Source: Perilla frutescens (lineage: Eukaryota > Streptophyta > Magnoliopsida > Lamiales > Lamiaceae). From it: DNA of 64,000 nucleotides. The stretch covers positions 37,661,817 to 37,725,816 of the forward strand of contig BRKX01000001.1 of the NCBI GenBank assembly GCA_026008535.1, in the 5' to 3' direction. The notes under the pieces are model-generated. The model had not been told where the DNA came from, searched no databases, and saw nothing but the letters and a program-made list of their open reading frames with translations. Made by a program: the position numbers and the translations under genes. Below, one piece after another: positions 47,582-60,000 of this stretch. The first letter of the stretch is position 1. Each line of letters begins with the position of its first letter.

Positions 47582-49013
47582 TGATGAAGCCATGCCTAAC
47601 ATTGATGAAGAGAATCCCGAGCTGCAGTTGCAAGGGTCGATTACACGCCTAAGAGCAAGGAAGTTACAAGGTTATTTTCAAGCTATTGTGAGAAAGAAGT
47701 TTGAAGAGGAAGTGATCGAGCCATTCAGCCCAAAATGGATCACCATGTTGTCTATTGAAGATGAAGATGAAGGCATGATGTTGGAGACGAGTACTTGAGA
47801 AGAAAAGAAGAAGATTGGACGTGTGCATGTTGAATTCACGTGTTTGCATGGGAAACAACGAGTCTTGGATTTGCATGCATGAAGAATAATTAAATCTGGA
47901 TTGGGCCGATTTTATTCCTTTAATTTTCGGTCATGGTTTAATTATTTAGAGTCCAATTATGAAGGCCCAAAAGTGTTGGGTTTTATTTATCCATTAGATA
48001 GATTTTTTTATTAATTTATTTTTGGTCTTTTTGGAACTACCTTAAATAGAGTTCTAATTAAGGTAGGAATCCTAGTTAGATTAGGATTACCTTTATTTTC
48101 TAATTCATTTAGGATTTTATCTTGAATTTTCGTCCATCCTTCTTTTATATAAAGGGGATCATTGTTACTTTGATATTTTAGACCATATTTGATTAAGAAG
48201 TATTTTGCCTTTCAATATTGTCTCACTCAAGATCCTCTTTTGTTTATTTTCAGCCAAAAATACACACTCTTAAGAAGCTTGCAACTTTTTAAGTTTTATC
48301 TTTAAATCTTGTTCTAATTCTCTTGTGGAGTTAGGGTCGGATTTGCAATCGAAGAGAAATCAAGTAGTGAATCTTTTTGTGTATCTTTTTACACTTGGAG
48401 TTTTGCCCCGATTTCAATTCATACACTATCCCCATCGTCGCCTACCACCATCCATGACTTCCATCAGCCATCCGACGTCCGTAACATCAGTCTCCATCGA
48501 GTTCGAGTCAAGTTGTACGTGTTTCCAAGATGTTCGAGTCCAGTTCAAGTATACGTGCTATTTACGTCGAGTTGAGCATCCATACCGTAAGTTCTTTATC
48601 TCCTTGTCATAACCTATCTACACCAGTCCTTCTTCACCCTACATCACTATAATAAACGTCCCTAGCCTCATCCTTCGCCAGCGAACCCAAAACAACCCTT
48701 ATTCTCTTGGTTTTATTGTGTTTTATTTATTTGCCGTGTCACAAATCTAGGTATTTAGTCGAGTCTTTGAGTCTAGTTCATTGTCGTATTTCGAGTCTCA
48801 TAACCCTTACAGTTGAGTCGACGTGTGTCCGATCTTATCTCAGCCTGGATCACATCATAAAAGTGGTATCAAAGCCACGTCGGCTTTGGTTCGTGGATAA
48901 TTCGTTTGTGTTGTTTATTTTGTTACTGAGTTGTAATTTTCGTTCTTGTTCATTCATAGTATATGTAAAACAGTAATCTGTGCTTGTATGATTTTAGTTA
49001 ACTGCTTAAAAAC
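47582..49013 (+). mobile_element. LTR plus leader fragment of a Ty3/gypsy element
   Basis: The LTR (47582-48857) begins TGATGAAGC and ends CACATCA, with a TATA box near 48147. A tRNA-type primer site, TGGTATCAAAGCC, follows at 48864-48876, then leader sequence similar to that of the minus-strand element near 60710-60826 (ACGTCGG, TCGTTTG, GAGTTGTAATTT). It is therefore a 5' LTR with its leader, from the same family as the element at 53402-62113, cut off where the Sirevirus begins. Its first 230 bases hold an open frame (ELQLQGSITRLRARKLQ) that looks like the tail of a gypsy polyprotein. Confidence 0.75.
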
Positions 49014-49873
49014 TGTTCTGTGATATGTGTGGGACAGATGCAAGAACATAAAATTATAAAGCAGTAAAAACGCACGAAATGGTAACCCAGTTCGGTTCAA
49101 ACAACCTATTTTGGGGGGATTGCTCCCAAATTTGAAGTTTCGACTGGTACTCCTTCAAAGAGAGTATTAAGGATCTTACACATCCAAGCCTCCCGCCTTA
49201 TGCCGCCCGTTCTTTTCCTTGAACTCTTTCGCTAGCCGAAAGTTGTATGATCCCCTCACAATCGTGACACTAGACTCTCTCTAGCTACCCACAATTTCAA
49301 CTTACAATATCTCCCGAGATTGCGTATAAAACTGGAATAAAAATTCCCTCACGTGTTTTACTCGTAAACACTCAAGACTAGTCTATCACCTTGAACGTAT
49401 TAATGTACAACTACTAGTTACAAAATGACAACAAACTGATTCTAACACTAGAATCTAAATAAAATATCAGTGGTACCAATTGCTCCTCAATTTGGTCTTC
49501 ATATAGACGTCGATCTCCATCCGCCGCCAACATGGTAAGTAGATTGTGGTTTGTGTCCTTCCATACGTGTGTAGATACTCTCCAAGTATAGTGGGGTTAA
49601 TTCAGCACTGGATCTACATCACAAGGCAGTAAAACGAATAAATCTTGACCTTCCAAACTGGTTTGGCGCAAGATATTTCCACCAAGGAAACTGCTATAAA
49701 TAGCGTGTCCCTGGTTCTGTCTGGGACATACTCTGGAACAGTTCACCAACTGTTCTTTCTTTTCTTGCACAGCGGACTACAAATCTTTGTGGGACATACC
49801 CAGGCACACATTGTCGAACATATCTCGCTAATTCAACAACACAAATACTTAGTGCATGACGATGACACTAACA
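49014..49873 (-). repeat. 3' LTR of the Sirevirus
   Basis: The right border is firm: on the minus strand a polypurine tract runs straight into TGTTAGTGTCATC (49873 downward). The left border is placed at 49014 because TGTTCTG there gives TGTT...AACA ends; 49026 is an alternative. A TATTTATAG motif lies at 49694-49702 on the minus strand. Confidence 0.7.
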
Positions 49874-49874
49874 A

Positions 49875-50265
49875 TCTCCCCCTTTGGCATTTATGGTCAA
49901 CAATTATCATCATGATCTGCACAACACTTGAATAAACTTCGCAGATAAAAAATATATAAAAAAGAGTGATATATTTAAAAACTGTTCGAGATAGTTACAA
50001 GCACACTCCCCCTGAATCTGAATTGAGAGTGTCTTCAACATGATCAGAGCATTGTTTTCACAGTGTAGAACTGCATTGTCAGTCGATCAAAAATATAGTA
50101 CAGACCAACAAAAAATTAAAGTGGGGTAAACAACATCCCCAATAAATTATTTGTTCAGAAATCATCAAACATTAAAAAAATGAGCACACGCTCAACACAA
50201 CAGCAGCAAAAAGACCATCCTTCATCCAACCGTGGCGTTTGTTCACCAACATTCTTCTCCCCCTT
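49875..50265 (-). other. Three polypurine tracts upstream of the Sirevirus 3' LTR
   Basis: The minus strand reads AAAGGGGGAGA at 49875-49885 (next to the LTR), CAGGGGGAGT at 50005-50014 and AAGGGGGAGA at 50256-50265. Multiple polypurine tracts are described as a conserved Sirevirus feature. Confidence 0.75.
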
Positions 50266-50431
50266 AATTGTTGCTAGAAACGGCAAACACCAAACTTCAG
50301 GCCGGAGAGGCAGCAGCATCATCACCAGCCGGCTTATCAGCAGCTAGGACAGAGGAAGCACTTGGCACATCAAGCGGTGAGGCAACGCCAAGGGCTCTGG
50401 CCCTGAGATCAATCAACAAGGCCTCCAACTC

Positions 50432-52870
50432 CTACTTCCTAGTTTTGAAAGTCCGAATGGACTTGCTCAGGAACACCACTTCACGCTCTAGAGATTTGAT
50501 ATGCCTGTAAAAGAAAACAGAGGTGACAGAAAAAGAAGAAGCAGATCTGTCTGGGACAGATGATGTCACAGGTCTCGAGCTTTCATCAGCATCACGGGCA
50601 GGAACATCCGGAGCATGCTGGGATGAAAATAGCTTGTGGCTGATTTTCAGAGGCTGCGCAACAGCCGCATACACATCATTTGCAGAAACAACATCATGCT
50701 GGGCCATAATGATGCTAAAGATAAGACCAGGATGTCCAACAGGTTGCTGGGCATGAGCAGAAAAAGAAGAAGCAGATCTGTCTGGGACAGATGATGTCAC
50801 AGGTCTCGAGCTTTCATCAGCATCGCGGGCAGGAACATCCGGATCATGCTGGGATGAAAATAGCTTATGGCTGATTTTCAGAGGCTGCACAACAGCCGCA
50901 TACACATCATTTGCAGAAACAACATCATGCTGGGCCATAATGATGCTAAAGATAAGACCAGGATGTCCAACAGGTTGATGAAAATAGCTTGTGGCTGATT
51001 TTCAGAGGCTTGTGGCAGATTTTCAGAGGCTGCACAACAGCCGCATACACATCATTTGCAGAAACAACATCATGCTGGGCCATAATGATGCTAAAGCTAA
51101 GACCAGGATGTCCAACAGGTTGCTGGGCACGAGCAGATTCAGCATGAGCAAACACATTCTCAAAGATAAGCAGACCAAGATTAAACTCGCTACGAGTGCC
51201 CACTTTGAACAACAACAAGGCCACAGACTTGCCAACAGTAGAATCATGAGTACTGGGCAGCTAATTCTGAATAGCAACCTTGTGAAGAATCGAGTACTTC
51301 ACACTCAGATTAGAAGCCAACAATGCACGCCCCAAGGGCCAAATAACCCGACTTCCTCCAGTCAATTCCGACACAATCTCATTTAGATAAAAAACAGGCA
51401 CAGGAGCAACAAGATTCTCACGACCTAAAAACTCATTAATCACAACAGGGAAAAATGCAATCCAATGACCCCGCACAAAAACTGAAAAAACATGCTCATA
51501 GGAAACATCACGTATGCGCTTGGACAAGTTGGCATAAAACTCATGTACAATAGCAACAATAAAAGGTGGAGCATAATAAGCAGATTTTTCTAACCGGAGA
51601 TCATGCAATAGAGAATCAACACATGTTCCCTCTATATCGGACTTAACGAAACAACGCTCGGAAACCAACGAGCGACCAGCAACAATCTTGAATTGATTTT
51701 GGTGAAAGACAGAGATAAACTTACTTGAATCAAAGTCCTCTGAATCGGAATCTGATCTGTCTGGAATAGACTCAGGGACATCCTCTGCTTCTTCATCAGA
51801 GGGGGAAGGTGCTCTGGCTTGCTTCATCAGCGGGTGACGACGTCCCGATATCAACCCCATCCTCTGAACAGACACACTCCGTGTAACACGGCGAGCAGGA
51901 ACAACATCAGGCTTCTTAGCCACAGACTTTTTCCCAGAGGGCTTCATAGATTTGGGGGGTTTTGATGAAGACCCCTTCTTAGTAGCAACTTTCTTGGATT
52001 TGGGGATTTTTGAAGAAGAAACCTTCTTCGCAGCAACCTTGGCCAACACCTTTGATTTCAAATTGGCGATAGGTGTGTCATCGTCATCATCAGACACCGG
52101 AGGAGTGACTGGAACATCTCGCAACTCCAACTTGCGTTTGAAACCGCGAGTTTTGGAGGAGGTAGCCTTTGGAGGAGGGACATAATCATTCTCATGAATA
52201 GGAGAATCCTCATCGAGAAAAGAGATATCAATATCATCTCCACCTTGATCTTGAACAAGAGTTTTAGCAGTAGCAACCGGTGATACTTCACCAAGAGGAA
52301 CTTGAACAGTGACAATGGGCGTGTCACTATACACAGGGACAACAACAGAAAGCGACGGAGCTTGAACAAACTTCAGAGCATCAAGAGATGTAGCAAATTC
52401 TTCAATAGAGGTAGGCTCTTCGTCAACAGCAGAGGCGGTGACATCATCTTCAACAGAAGCCAAGGAGACTTCATTACCTCCAACATTCTCTATAACAATC
52501 GTAATTGAAGCATCCAAAATTTCCACAGACACCATGGGCAGAGAGGATGGCTCTTCAGAAACCCTAGGAGAGGGTTGAACAGTAAGATCTGTCTCAGACA
52601 CAGACCTAGGCGGTGAATCAACAGAAGGTGCCACAGAAGCAAGGGCTTCGGAGGAAGCAACAGATGGCTTCACAAGAGCAGAGACAGAGGCAAATGAAGA
52701 CGAGAACACAATTGGTTGAGAAAGCTCTGCAAGGTGTCGTCACAAGTCTTCTGTAGAAATTCTGGGTTTCTTCGCTTGAGAGGGCTTAGAAGAAACAACT
52801 TTGTCCGCAATTGGAGTTCGAACAACAAAAATCAAGCAACCACCAGAGAGAGAGAACGACTTGAAAATTT
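50432..52870 (-). pseudogene. Sirevirus env-like / post-pol ORF with stops and an internal tandem duplication
   Basis: The longest open piece (52739-51264) encodes a Ser/Pro/acidic N-terminal half, a lysine-rich basic stretch (residues around KVAAKKVSSSKIPKSKK), then a globular domain with HEFYANL and VRGHWIAFFPVVINEFLG. That domain resembles the one in the post-pol ORF of Sireviruses and in many plant putative retrotransposon proteins. In-frame stops lie at 52740-52742 (TGA) and 51261-51263 (TAG); the same frame reads on beyond both. The C-terminal part (51260-50432) is expanded by 231-bp repeats. I see no clear signal peptide; whether such ORFs make a true envelope is unproven. No function is assigned. 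Confidence 0.75.
50523..51125 (-). repeat. 231-bp tandem duplication in the env-like ORF (two full and one partial unit)
   Basis: GCAGATCTGTCTGGG recurs at 50541 and 50772, and CAGAGGCTGC with its following 100 bases recurs a third time at about 51020-51125. The unit is 77 codons, so the frame is kept. Between units the order is scrambled by a short insertion and a partial repeat near 50980-51020. Confidence 0.88.
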
Positions 52871-53185
52871 TGCTGAGATTCTGTCTCTTTTGAAAAAAAT
52901 AAGGTTAAGAACTTAATTAGGAAAGTAAGTTATGAAACTTTCCTTCACAAACACACCCCACGCACACCACCCTGCAGCTTGGTATAGAGAAGTGGAACCG
53001 ATCATGGTGCGAAAAATAAGGCACTACTAGCTGTTGAAAAAGTAACCGTTCCTCCAAAGTAGAAACTGTTCGAGACAGATATTGACACAATACTTACAGA
53101 CCATATTAACCATGGTCATTTTATACTCTCTATACATATATCACTGACTAAGACTGTATAGAGAGTCTTCTCACAATGGAGAAGT

Positions 53186-53401
53186 TTAGAGAACACAAAG
53201 ACCCAAGGAGGATCTTAGTGTTTCAAACCTTCTACTATCAAGTGCCTTTGTAAAGATGTCCGCAAGCTGAGCATCTGTTCCAACATATTCGATCACAACA
53301 TATCCATCTTCAACAAGCTCTCGGATGAAGTGGTGACGAATGTCTATGTGCATTGTACTTGAGTGCTGAACTAGATTTTTCGAAATGTTAATCGCACTCA
53401 T
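53186..53401 (-). pseudogene. 3' end of Sirevirus pol (RNase H C-terminus)
   Basis: The minus strand encodes the RNase H tail with AINISKN, KHIDIRHHF-like (MHIDIRHHFIRE) and LADIFTKALD. It starts abruptly at the target site of the nested gypsy element and continues the frame that breaks off at 62114-62118. It ends in a stop at 53186. Confidence 0.9.
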
Positions 53402-54117
53402 TAATGTGACCCGGGACCTATGGGACACGACACGACACAAAATACGCGGAATCTAGGAAAGAAACTACGTCGGTAAAGTAAGGGAACAATACTCGAATAT
53501 CTAGACGACTAAGACAAAACCAAAATACCTAGACTATGACACACAAAACCAACACAAAATCCAAACAAAGAGGGCTGTTTTGGGAGGTTAATGGAACGGC
53601 TATAATGAAGGTATTTTCAAACGTGATGTGTAGGTGAAGAATGGCTTGGGTAGATAGGATATGAAAGAGTTGTAACGAACTTACGAATTAAACGGAACGA
53701 AGTTGATCTTGAACTTGAACTTGTTGAACTCGAGCTTGTGGGATGTGGATGAACACATACGGCTATGGTGGTGGATGGCGTCGATATGGCTAGATGGTAG
53801 ATGATTGTAGATGCGAATCACAACCCGAAAGTTGCCTTGAATCTCGAACGTATACAAGGCCAATTTCTTTAAGTTGATCTTCAAAGTAGCGAGTCTTCGA
53901 CGATCCCTCAAACGTGGACGGTGAATTCCCTTTGTAAAATCTAGAGTTGCTAGTTCTAAGAGTATGAATTTAATATTTAAATTCACAAAGATTAAATGGG
54001 GTTGAGACAATATTGAAAGCAAAGCTTAAATTATCAAATATGGTCTAAAGTATGAATGTCACAATGTTCCCCTATTTATAGGCTAAGGGGCACGAAATTT
54101 ATGGCCTAAAAATAATT
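53402..54117 (-). repeat. Truncated 3' LTR of nested gypsy element
   Basis: It matches 60832-61549 with a small number of differences, then joins the integrase tail directly. The U3 part of the LTR, the polypurine tract and the end of the internal region (roughly 560 bases of LTR) are deleted. The TATA motif (minus-strand CTATAAATAGG, about 54070-54081) is kept. The terminal TG is mutated to TA. Confidence 0.88.
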
Positions 54118-57100
54118 CATGGTCGAATTCATCTGCATTAAAAGGAGACAAATCAGCAATATTAAATGTAGAAGAACACTTATACTCACTTGAAAGATCA
54201 ATGCGGTATGCATTATCATTAACACCGCTCAAAACAGTGAATGGACCATCTCCTCTAGGCGACAACTTCAATTTCCTCAAGTTAGAGAAGCGGCCAGGAC
54301 TCAGATGAATCCAAACACGTTCTCCGGGCTGAAAGACAACTTGCTTGCGCCTCGTGTTGCGTGCGGCGACGGTTTTACACCTTTGTGCTCGATCCGGGCA
54401 CGAACCTTTTCATGCATCTCTCGAATATAATCAGCTCTCTTCGTACCTTTAACACTCGTTAGATGCTCAATGAGTAAAGGAATCAAATCAGTAGGAGTTA
54501 GTGGATTAAATCCATAAACTACCACAAATGGAGACATGTTAGTAGAATAATGAAGAACACGATTATAAGCAAATTCAGCATATGGTAAACACTCTTCCCA
54601 TGACTTCAAATTGTTTTTAATTAGAGATCTAAGTAAAGCTCCTAATATACGATTCACAACCTCAGTTTGACCATCGGTTTGTGGATGACATGTAGTAGAA
54701 AATAATAACTTAGTATCTAACCTTCCCCACAAAACACGCCAAAAATGTCCTAAAAACTTAGAATCCCTATCACTAACAATAGTATGAGGAATTCTATGCA
54801 ATCTAACTACATGAAGAAAGAACAAGTTGGCAATGTAAACAGCATCATCAGTTTTCCTACATGTAATGAAATGAACCATTTTGGAGAACCGATCAACTAC
54901 AACAAACACCGAATCTTTACCTGACCTAGACCTAGGTAATCCTAATATGAAATCCATGGAAATATCGATCCAAGGAACTATAGAGGCGGGTAACGGCGTG
55001 TACAATCCAAACGGGTGTGAAGTGGACTTGGCTTGACGAAAAATAATGCAACGACTACACACATTCTCTGCATCCCTACGCATATGCGGCCAAAAGAAGT
55101 GTTCATGCAGCAAGTTCAATGTTTTATGCACACCAAAGTGACCCATCAAACCTCCCGCATGCAATTCCAACACTAATAACTCACGCATAGAACAATCCAG
55201 GATGTACAACTTCGACTCTTTGAACAAAAAACCATCATGCATATAAAAACTATCAAAAGGCTTAGGTTTGCTAACACACGACGCATAGATAGGGCTGAAA
55301 TAAACATCATGTATGTATAAAGCTTAAATGGACTCAAAACCTAGCATCTTAGCATGCATTAAGTTCAAAAGAGCATACCTTCTAGACAACGCATCGGCTA
55401 CAACATTCTCCTCGCCCTTTTTGTACTTGATCACATATGGAAAAGACTCGATGAATTCTACCCATCTCGCGTGTCTCTTGTTCAAATTTTGCTGCCCTTT
55501 GAGATGCTTTAAACTTTCATGATCCGTGTGAATCACGAACTCCTTGGTCTAGAGATAATGCTGCCATGTGTCCAACGCACGCTTCAAAGCGTATAGCTCT
55601 TTGTCGTACATGGAATATCTCAAACTGGCGCCACTTAGTTTCTCACTGAAGTAGGTGACGGGCCTGCGATCCTGCATCAAAACTGCACCAATACCTATGC
55701 CCGAAGCATCACACTCGATCTCGAAAGTTTTAGTATAATTAGGTAAATAAAAAAAGGAGCAGAACATAACAATGCCTTCAAAGTACTAAACGCATGATCT
55801 TGTTGCTTACCCCACTCAAATTTCCGGTCCTTCTTACTTAGCTCATTAAGAGGGACGGCTATACTGGAGAAATCCCGTACAAAATGACGGTAAAACCCAG
55901 CCAATCCATGAAAGGATCGAACCTCTGAGGCGTTTTTCAGTGTTGGCCATTCCTCAATCGCTTTGATTTTGGAACGGTCTACCTCTATACCTCGTGAACT
56001 GACGACAAAGCCTAGAAAAATGACTTCATCTATGCAAAAAGAACACTTAGACAAATTTCCATACAACTTTACATCACGCAGAAGACAGAAAACACGCCTA
56101 AGGTGATCTATGTGCGCATGTGCACTGTGACTGTAAATCAGAATATCATCAAAGTATACAACCACAAATTTACCAATCACATCACCCAAAACATGGTTCA
56201 TCAATCTCATAATCGTGCTCGGTGCATTAGTGAGACCAAAAGGCATAACTAACCACTCATATAGACCATGCTTTGTTTTAAACGCAGTTTTCCATTCATC
56301 CCCTTCATGCATTCTAACTTGAAAATAACCAGATCTCAAATCTATCTTAGAAAACACATTGGAACCACTTAATTCATCTAGCATATCATCAAGTCTAGGG
56401 ATAGGAAATATGTACTTAACCGTTATTTTGTTGATGGCGCGGCAATACATGCAGATCCTCCATTCGTTGTTCTTCTTTGGCACTAGGATGACTGGAACTA
56501 CATAAGGGCTTATCGACTCTCGAATTTGCTTCTTCTCCAACAACTCCTTCACTTGACGATCGATCTCCTTCATCTTCTCGGGTGAAGTGCGGTACGTCGG
56601 TCAGTTGGGCAGGACGGTGCCATGCACGAAGTCGATCTGGTGCTCGATCCCACGAACTGGAGGTAATCCACTTGGAATCTCTTCTGGGAACACGTCCGCG
56701 AACTCCTCCATAAGTGGCTACACATCACAAGGTAAGGAAACACCATTAGTAGCACTATTCTTATACGATAAAAGTACAAAAGGTAATCTCGAGTAATCGA
56801 GTAAGTCTGTCGAATTGCCACGGTCTCCCTAAAAGTATGTGGGCTGCCTCCATGGGAATAACATCACACAAAACAGTGTTAGAATAACGACCTTTAGTAA
56901 AAGACACGTATACCTGACCTGTAACTCGAATAGAACCGCGATCTGTAAGCCACTGCAGCTTGTAGGGCTTCGGATGCTTTGTTGTGGTGAGGGTGAGCTT
57001 ATCAACGGCATACTGACTGATTGTATTGATCACGCTCCTACTGTCTATAATCATCGCACAAGTCTGATCTTTGATAGCAACTCGAGTGTAAAAGATGTTC

Positions 57101-57200
57101 TCACGCTGAGATTGCTATTCGTCTTCACGATTGATGTTCAGAATGCGGATTGAAACTAGACTGACATGAGGTAACTCGGGTTCTTCATCTTCAAGTTCAA
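54083..57200 (-). pseudogene. pol of nested gypsy element (protease to integrase), several lesions
   Basis: Read from right to left: a protease remnant (57054-56761; the active-site region reads IIDSRS, so the usual Gly after Ser is Arg, and LLGRPW is kept), then reverse transcriptase (56573-55695) with YFDD at 56145-56156. A frameshift in an A-run near 55744-55752 precedes RNase H (55767-55324), which has stops at 55549-55551 and 55324-55326. Integrase (55242-54301) keeps the HHCC finger, DSKFLGHF and TEVVNRI. A frameshift near 54300 leads to the tail (54280-54118). It cannot make an intact polyprotein. Confidence 0.9.
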
Positions 57201-57203
57201 CTT

Positions 57204-60000
57204 CTAGATAGTCGACAGCATCAGTGGCGGTGGCCTGGGGCTCCTCCTCATCTTCACTGGCTGATTCAAGTCCATTCTGTTCATTGAGGAACAGAACACG
57301 ACAGTTTGGGCACTGATTCTGAAAATGACCCCAACTTTAGCATTTATGACACTGGATGTCACGGGCTCAACTAGGGGCTGAAGTCGGTGTCGTATTGGAC
57401 TGATTGGGCTGTTGGAATAGAGGCCGTATGGGCGGCGCCGGTATAGACTCGGGTCTACAGCTGGACTGCGGTGTAGAACGGTCGAAACGCCGTTCAGGTG
57501 GTCCGGACTGACCTCGAGGTCGTGTGGACTCATAACAAGGTGTAGAAGGTGATGTGGAATGTGTACCTTTGTTCCAAGAGGGCCGTGTATGTTGGTTTTG
57601 TATACTAGAAGACTTGTCTTTGTATACTTTTCTGATGATATGATAATATGAAATGAAAGTTATTGCAGTCACTGTTTGCATTTAGATTATGTTCTATAAT
57701 TGTTCTATGCAATGTTCTATATACTTACATTGTAGATGATATGGTGTGGGGAGTCACACGGTAAGATCATATCATTAGAACCTTGTATCGTATTAAAGAA
57801 TTTTCTCACGGCTTAGATGGTCCTGAACACACCATCGGTACACCGTAGAATAATCTGATAAGTTAGTTTATCTTGACTAACTGATTATTCTAGTACACTC
57901 GTTGTGTATTGAGGAGGATCGTGATAGGATACTATTCTCTGTCTCTGACCCAGTTACTGAGAAAATAAAGATCCACAGAGTTCGGGTTCTGAACTCATGT
58001 GATATTGGCGAACATATGTGTGCGTTGTTTATTACTTTGATTTATCAATGAGTAAGATCTTTTCGTAGATCGAATTCGATATCTTGGGTAATGACATATA
58101 CATGATGTCTCGAGCAGTGTGTATGAGCACCGTGTCCCGGTGCGCCAGGTTGATGATGTTCTCTTGAGGAAACACAAGTTCATGTTGAAACCCTGCAGGT
58201 GGAATTCATACCTTACATGGTAAAGCTTGTGTGGTACTACTCAAGGTTTTAGATGTTAATTAATTATAGCTGTCATAGGCTGACATAATTAATTAATGAA
58301 CATTATATCTTAAACACGGGGAGTGGCTGGACTAAAGGAGAAAGCATATTCGTAAATATGTATTAAACTGGTAGGTCAGTTTTATTTCTTTAGTGGAATA
58401 AAAGTAAAACTTAATTTATTTAATTATATCCTAAGTTTATTGGATATTAGATATTAAATAAATTAGTGGGCCAATTTAATATTCTTCTAGATCCCTGTTG
58501 TAGCCCAATATGACTGAAAGTGGACTGGATATAGAACTTAAGATAGAGGCCCAGCCCAACAGGGCTGGAGCATGAAATTTCACCCCTCCCTATATATAAG
58601 GGGGTGGGAGGCACGAAATTTACATGATTATTATCATAAGAAATCAGCCCCTCTTTGTCTCTCAAAGTTATCCACAGATTTCACAATTCTATCTAGTAGA
58701 TTTCAGCCCACTCTGAATCTAGATACAGTCCGAGAATACAACAGAAGATCTTGGAGTGGAATTGTGCAGTGGTCGTGTGTGACATAAGTGGTGCCATTAT
58801 CATTGTTCATTCAACAACAAGATTAGATCTGTAATCTTGTCCTCAGACCGTCTATCGATTTGTAAGTAGATTCATTTTCTATGTCTTCCGTTTTATTAGA
58901 ATCGAATCTGTTTTACATGCTATTTGATTAGAATGTGATAAACATGCATGTGACATAAAATTATGATTTGCATGAACATGGATTAATGAACAACCAAATA
59001 GATCCTGCGGTGGTTTAATTCGAAAAAACCCCAACAGTGTAGGTGTTGCACTATGTTGTGATCGATGGCGGCCTTCTCTCAGCTGCTTTTCCACAATCGA
59101 TGCGTACTGCACCATCCTTTCTACACTGGTGAAGTCTTTGAGCTCGACTTCACATGCAATATCGGGATTCATGCCTTCAATGTACCTAATGATGGTAGCA
59201 TTTAAGGTCTCCTCCTTCCCGACTCGGTTCAAGGCAGTCTCCAACTCTTTGTGATATTCTTCAATCAAACAGATGCCTTGTGTGATCCGGTTGAGCTTCT
59301 TCTCAAGCTCTCTCTCATAATGGACTGGAATGAAACGCCTTCCCATGAATCCCTTCATTTCTTCCCAAGTATCAATTGGGGGATTTCGATTTCTGCGCAT
59401 CCTCTCTTGCTGCATCTCCCATCAAGTGGCTGCGTAGCCTCTAAACTCAAAACATGCTAACTGCACCTTTTTAGCTTCTGTAAAGTCGTAGCAGTCGAAA
59501 ATCTTCTCTACCTTACGTTCCTAATCTAGATAGATATCGGGATCGTGAAGGCCTTCGAACTCTGGAATGCTTGTTTTGATGTTGTTAAGCATTCGATCTT
59601 CTCCATAGTCATCATTGTAATTTCCACGCCTTTGACGGTGACCTCGATCTGGAGTATCATATCCGGCATCGGTATTCTCATCAAAGTACTCATCTTCTGG
59701 CTTGTTTTGACGCTCATCACGTCGAGCTTGTCATTCAAATGCATGCACTAAATCATCAATTTTGTGGGATAGTGCCTATTGCTGTCTCTGGAAGTGCTTT
59801 GAAAGCGCTTCAAAGTGGTACTTAGGATCCCACGGTGGTGGTGGATCCGATGAAGACTCCATGGGTGCTTTGGACGGATCTCGGGGCGGGTCCAAAGGTG
59901 GAGTGGTCGACTGAGGGTCGACTGGGGGAGTCAAGGATGACTCGGAGCGGGTTTCTTTCTTCATGACACCTACAAAATGAACAAACGTAAAGAAAAACAA
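57204..60000 (-). pseudogene. gag of nested gypsy element, split by a solo LTR
   Basis: The N-terminus starts near 59962 (MKKETRSESS), continues through shifted frames and a stop at 59422-59424 into a gag core (WEEMKGFMGRRFIP, EEYHKELETALNRV; 59415-59042). It is interrupted by a solo LTR at 57590-59036 and resumes at 57584. A degenerate CCHC knuckle (CHKC then GHFQNQC) near 57315-57350 carries a stop codon inside it. Confidence 0.85.
57590..59036 (+). mobile_element. Solo LTR inserted in the gypsy gag region
   Basis: The ends are TGTTGGTTTTG and ACCCCAACA, flanked by the perfect target duplication GTGTA (57585-57589 and 59037-59041). A TATA box in plus orientation lies near 58591-58598 (CTATATATAAG). 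No gag, pol or primer site is seen inside, and no internal direct repeat suggests two LTRs, so a solo LTR of about 1.45 kb left by recombination fits best. The parent family is not identified. Confidence 0.88.

Noticed and set aside
56570..57153. Several overlapping frames on both strands near the gypsy protease
   Set aside because: All but the protease remnant are out-of-frame shadows of the damaged pol region.
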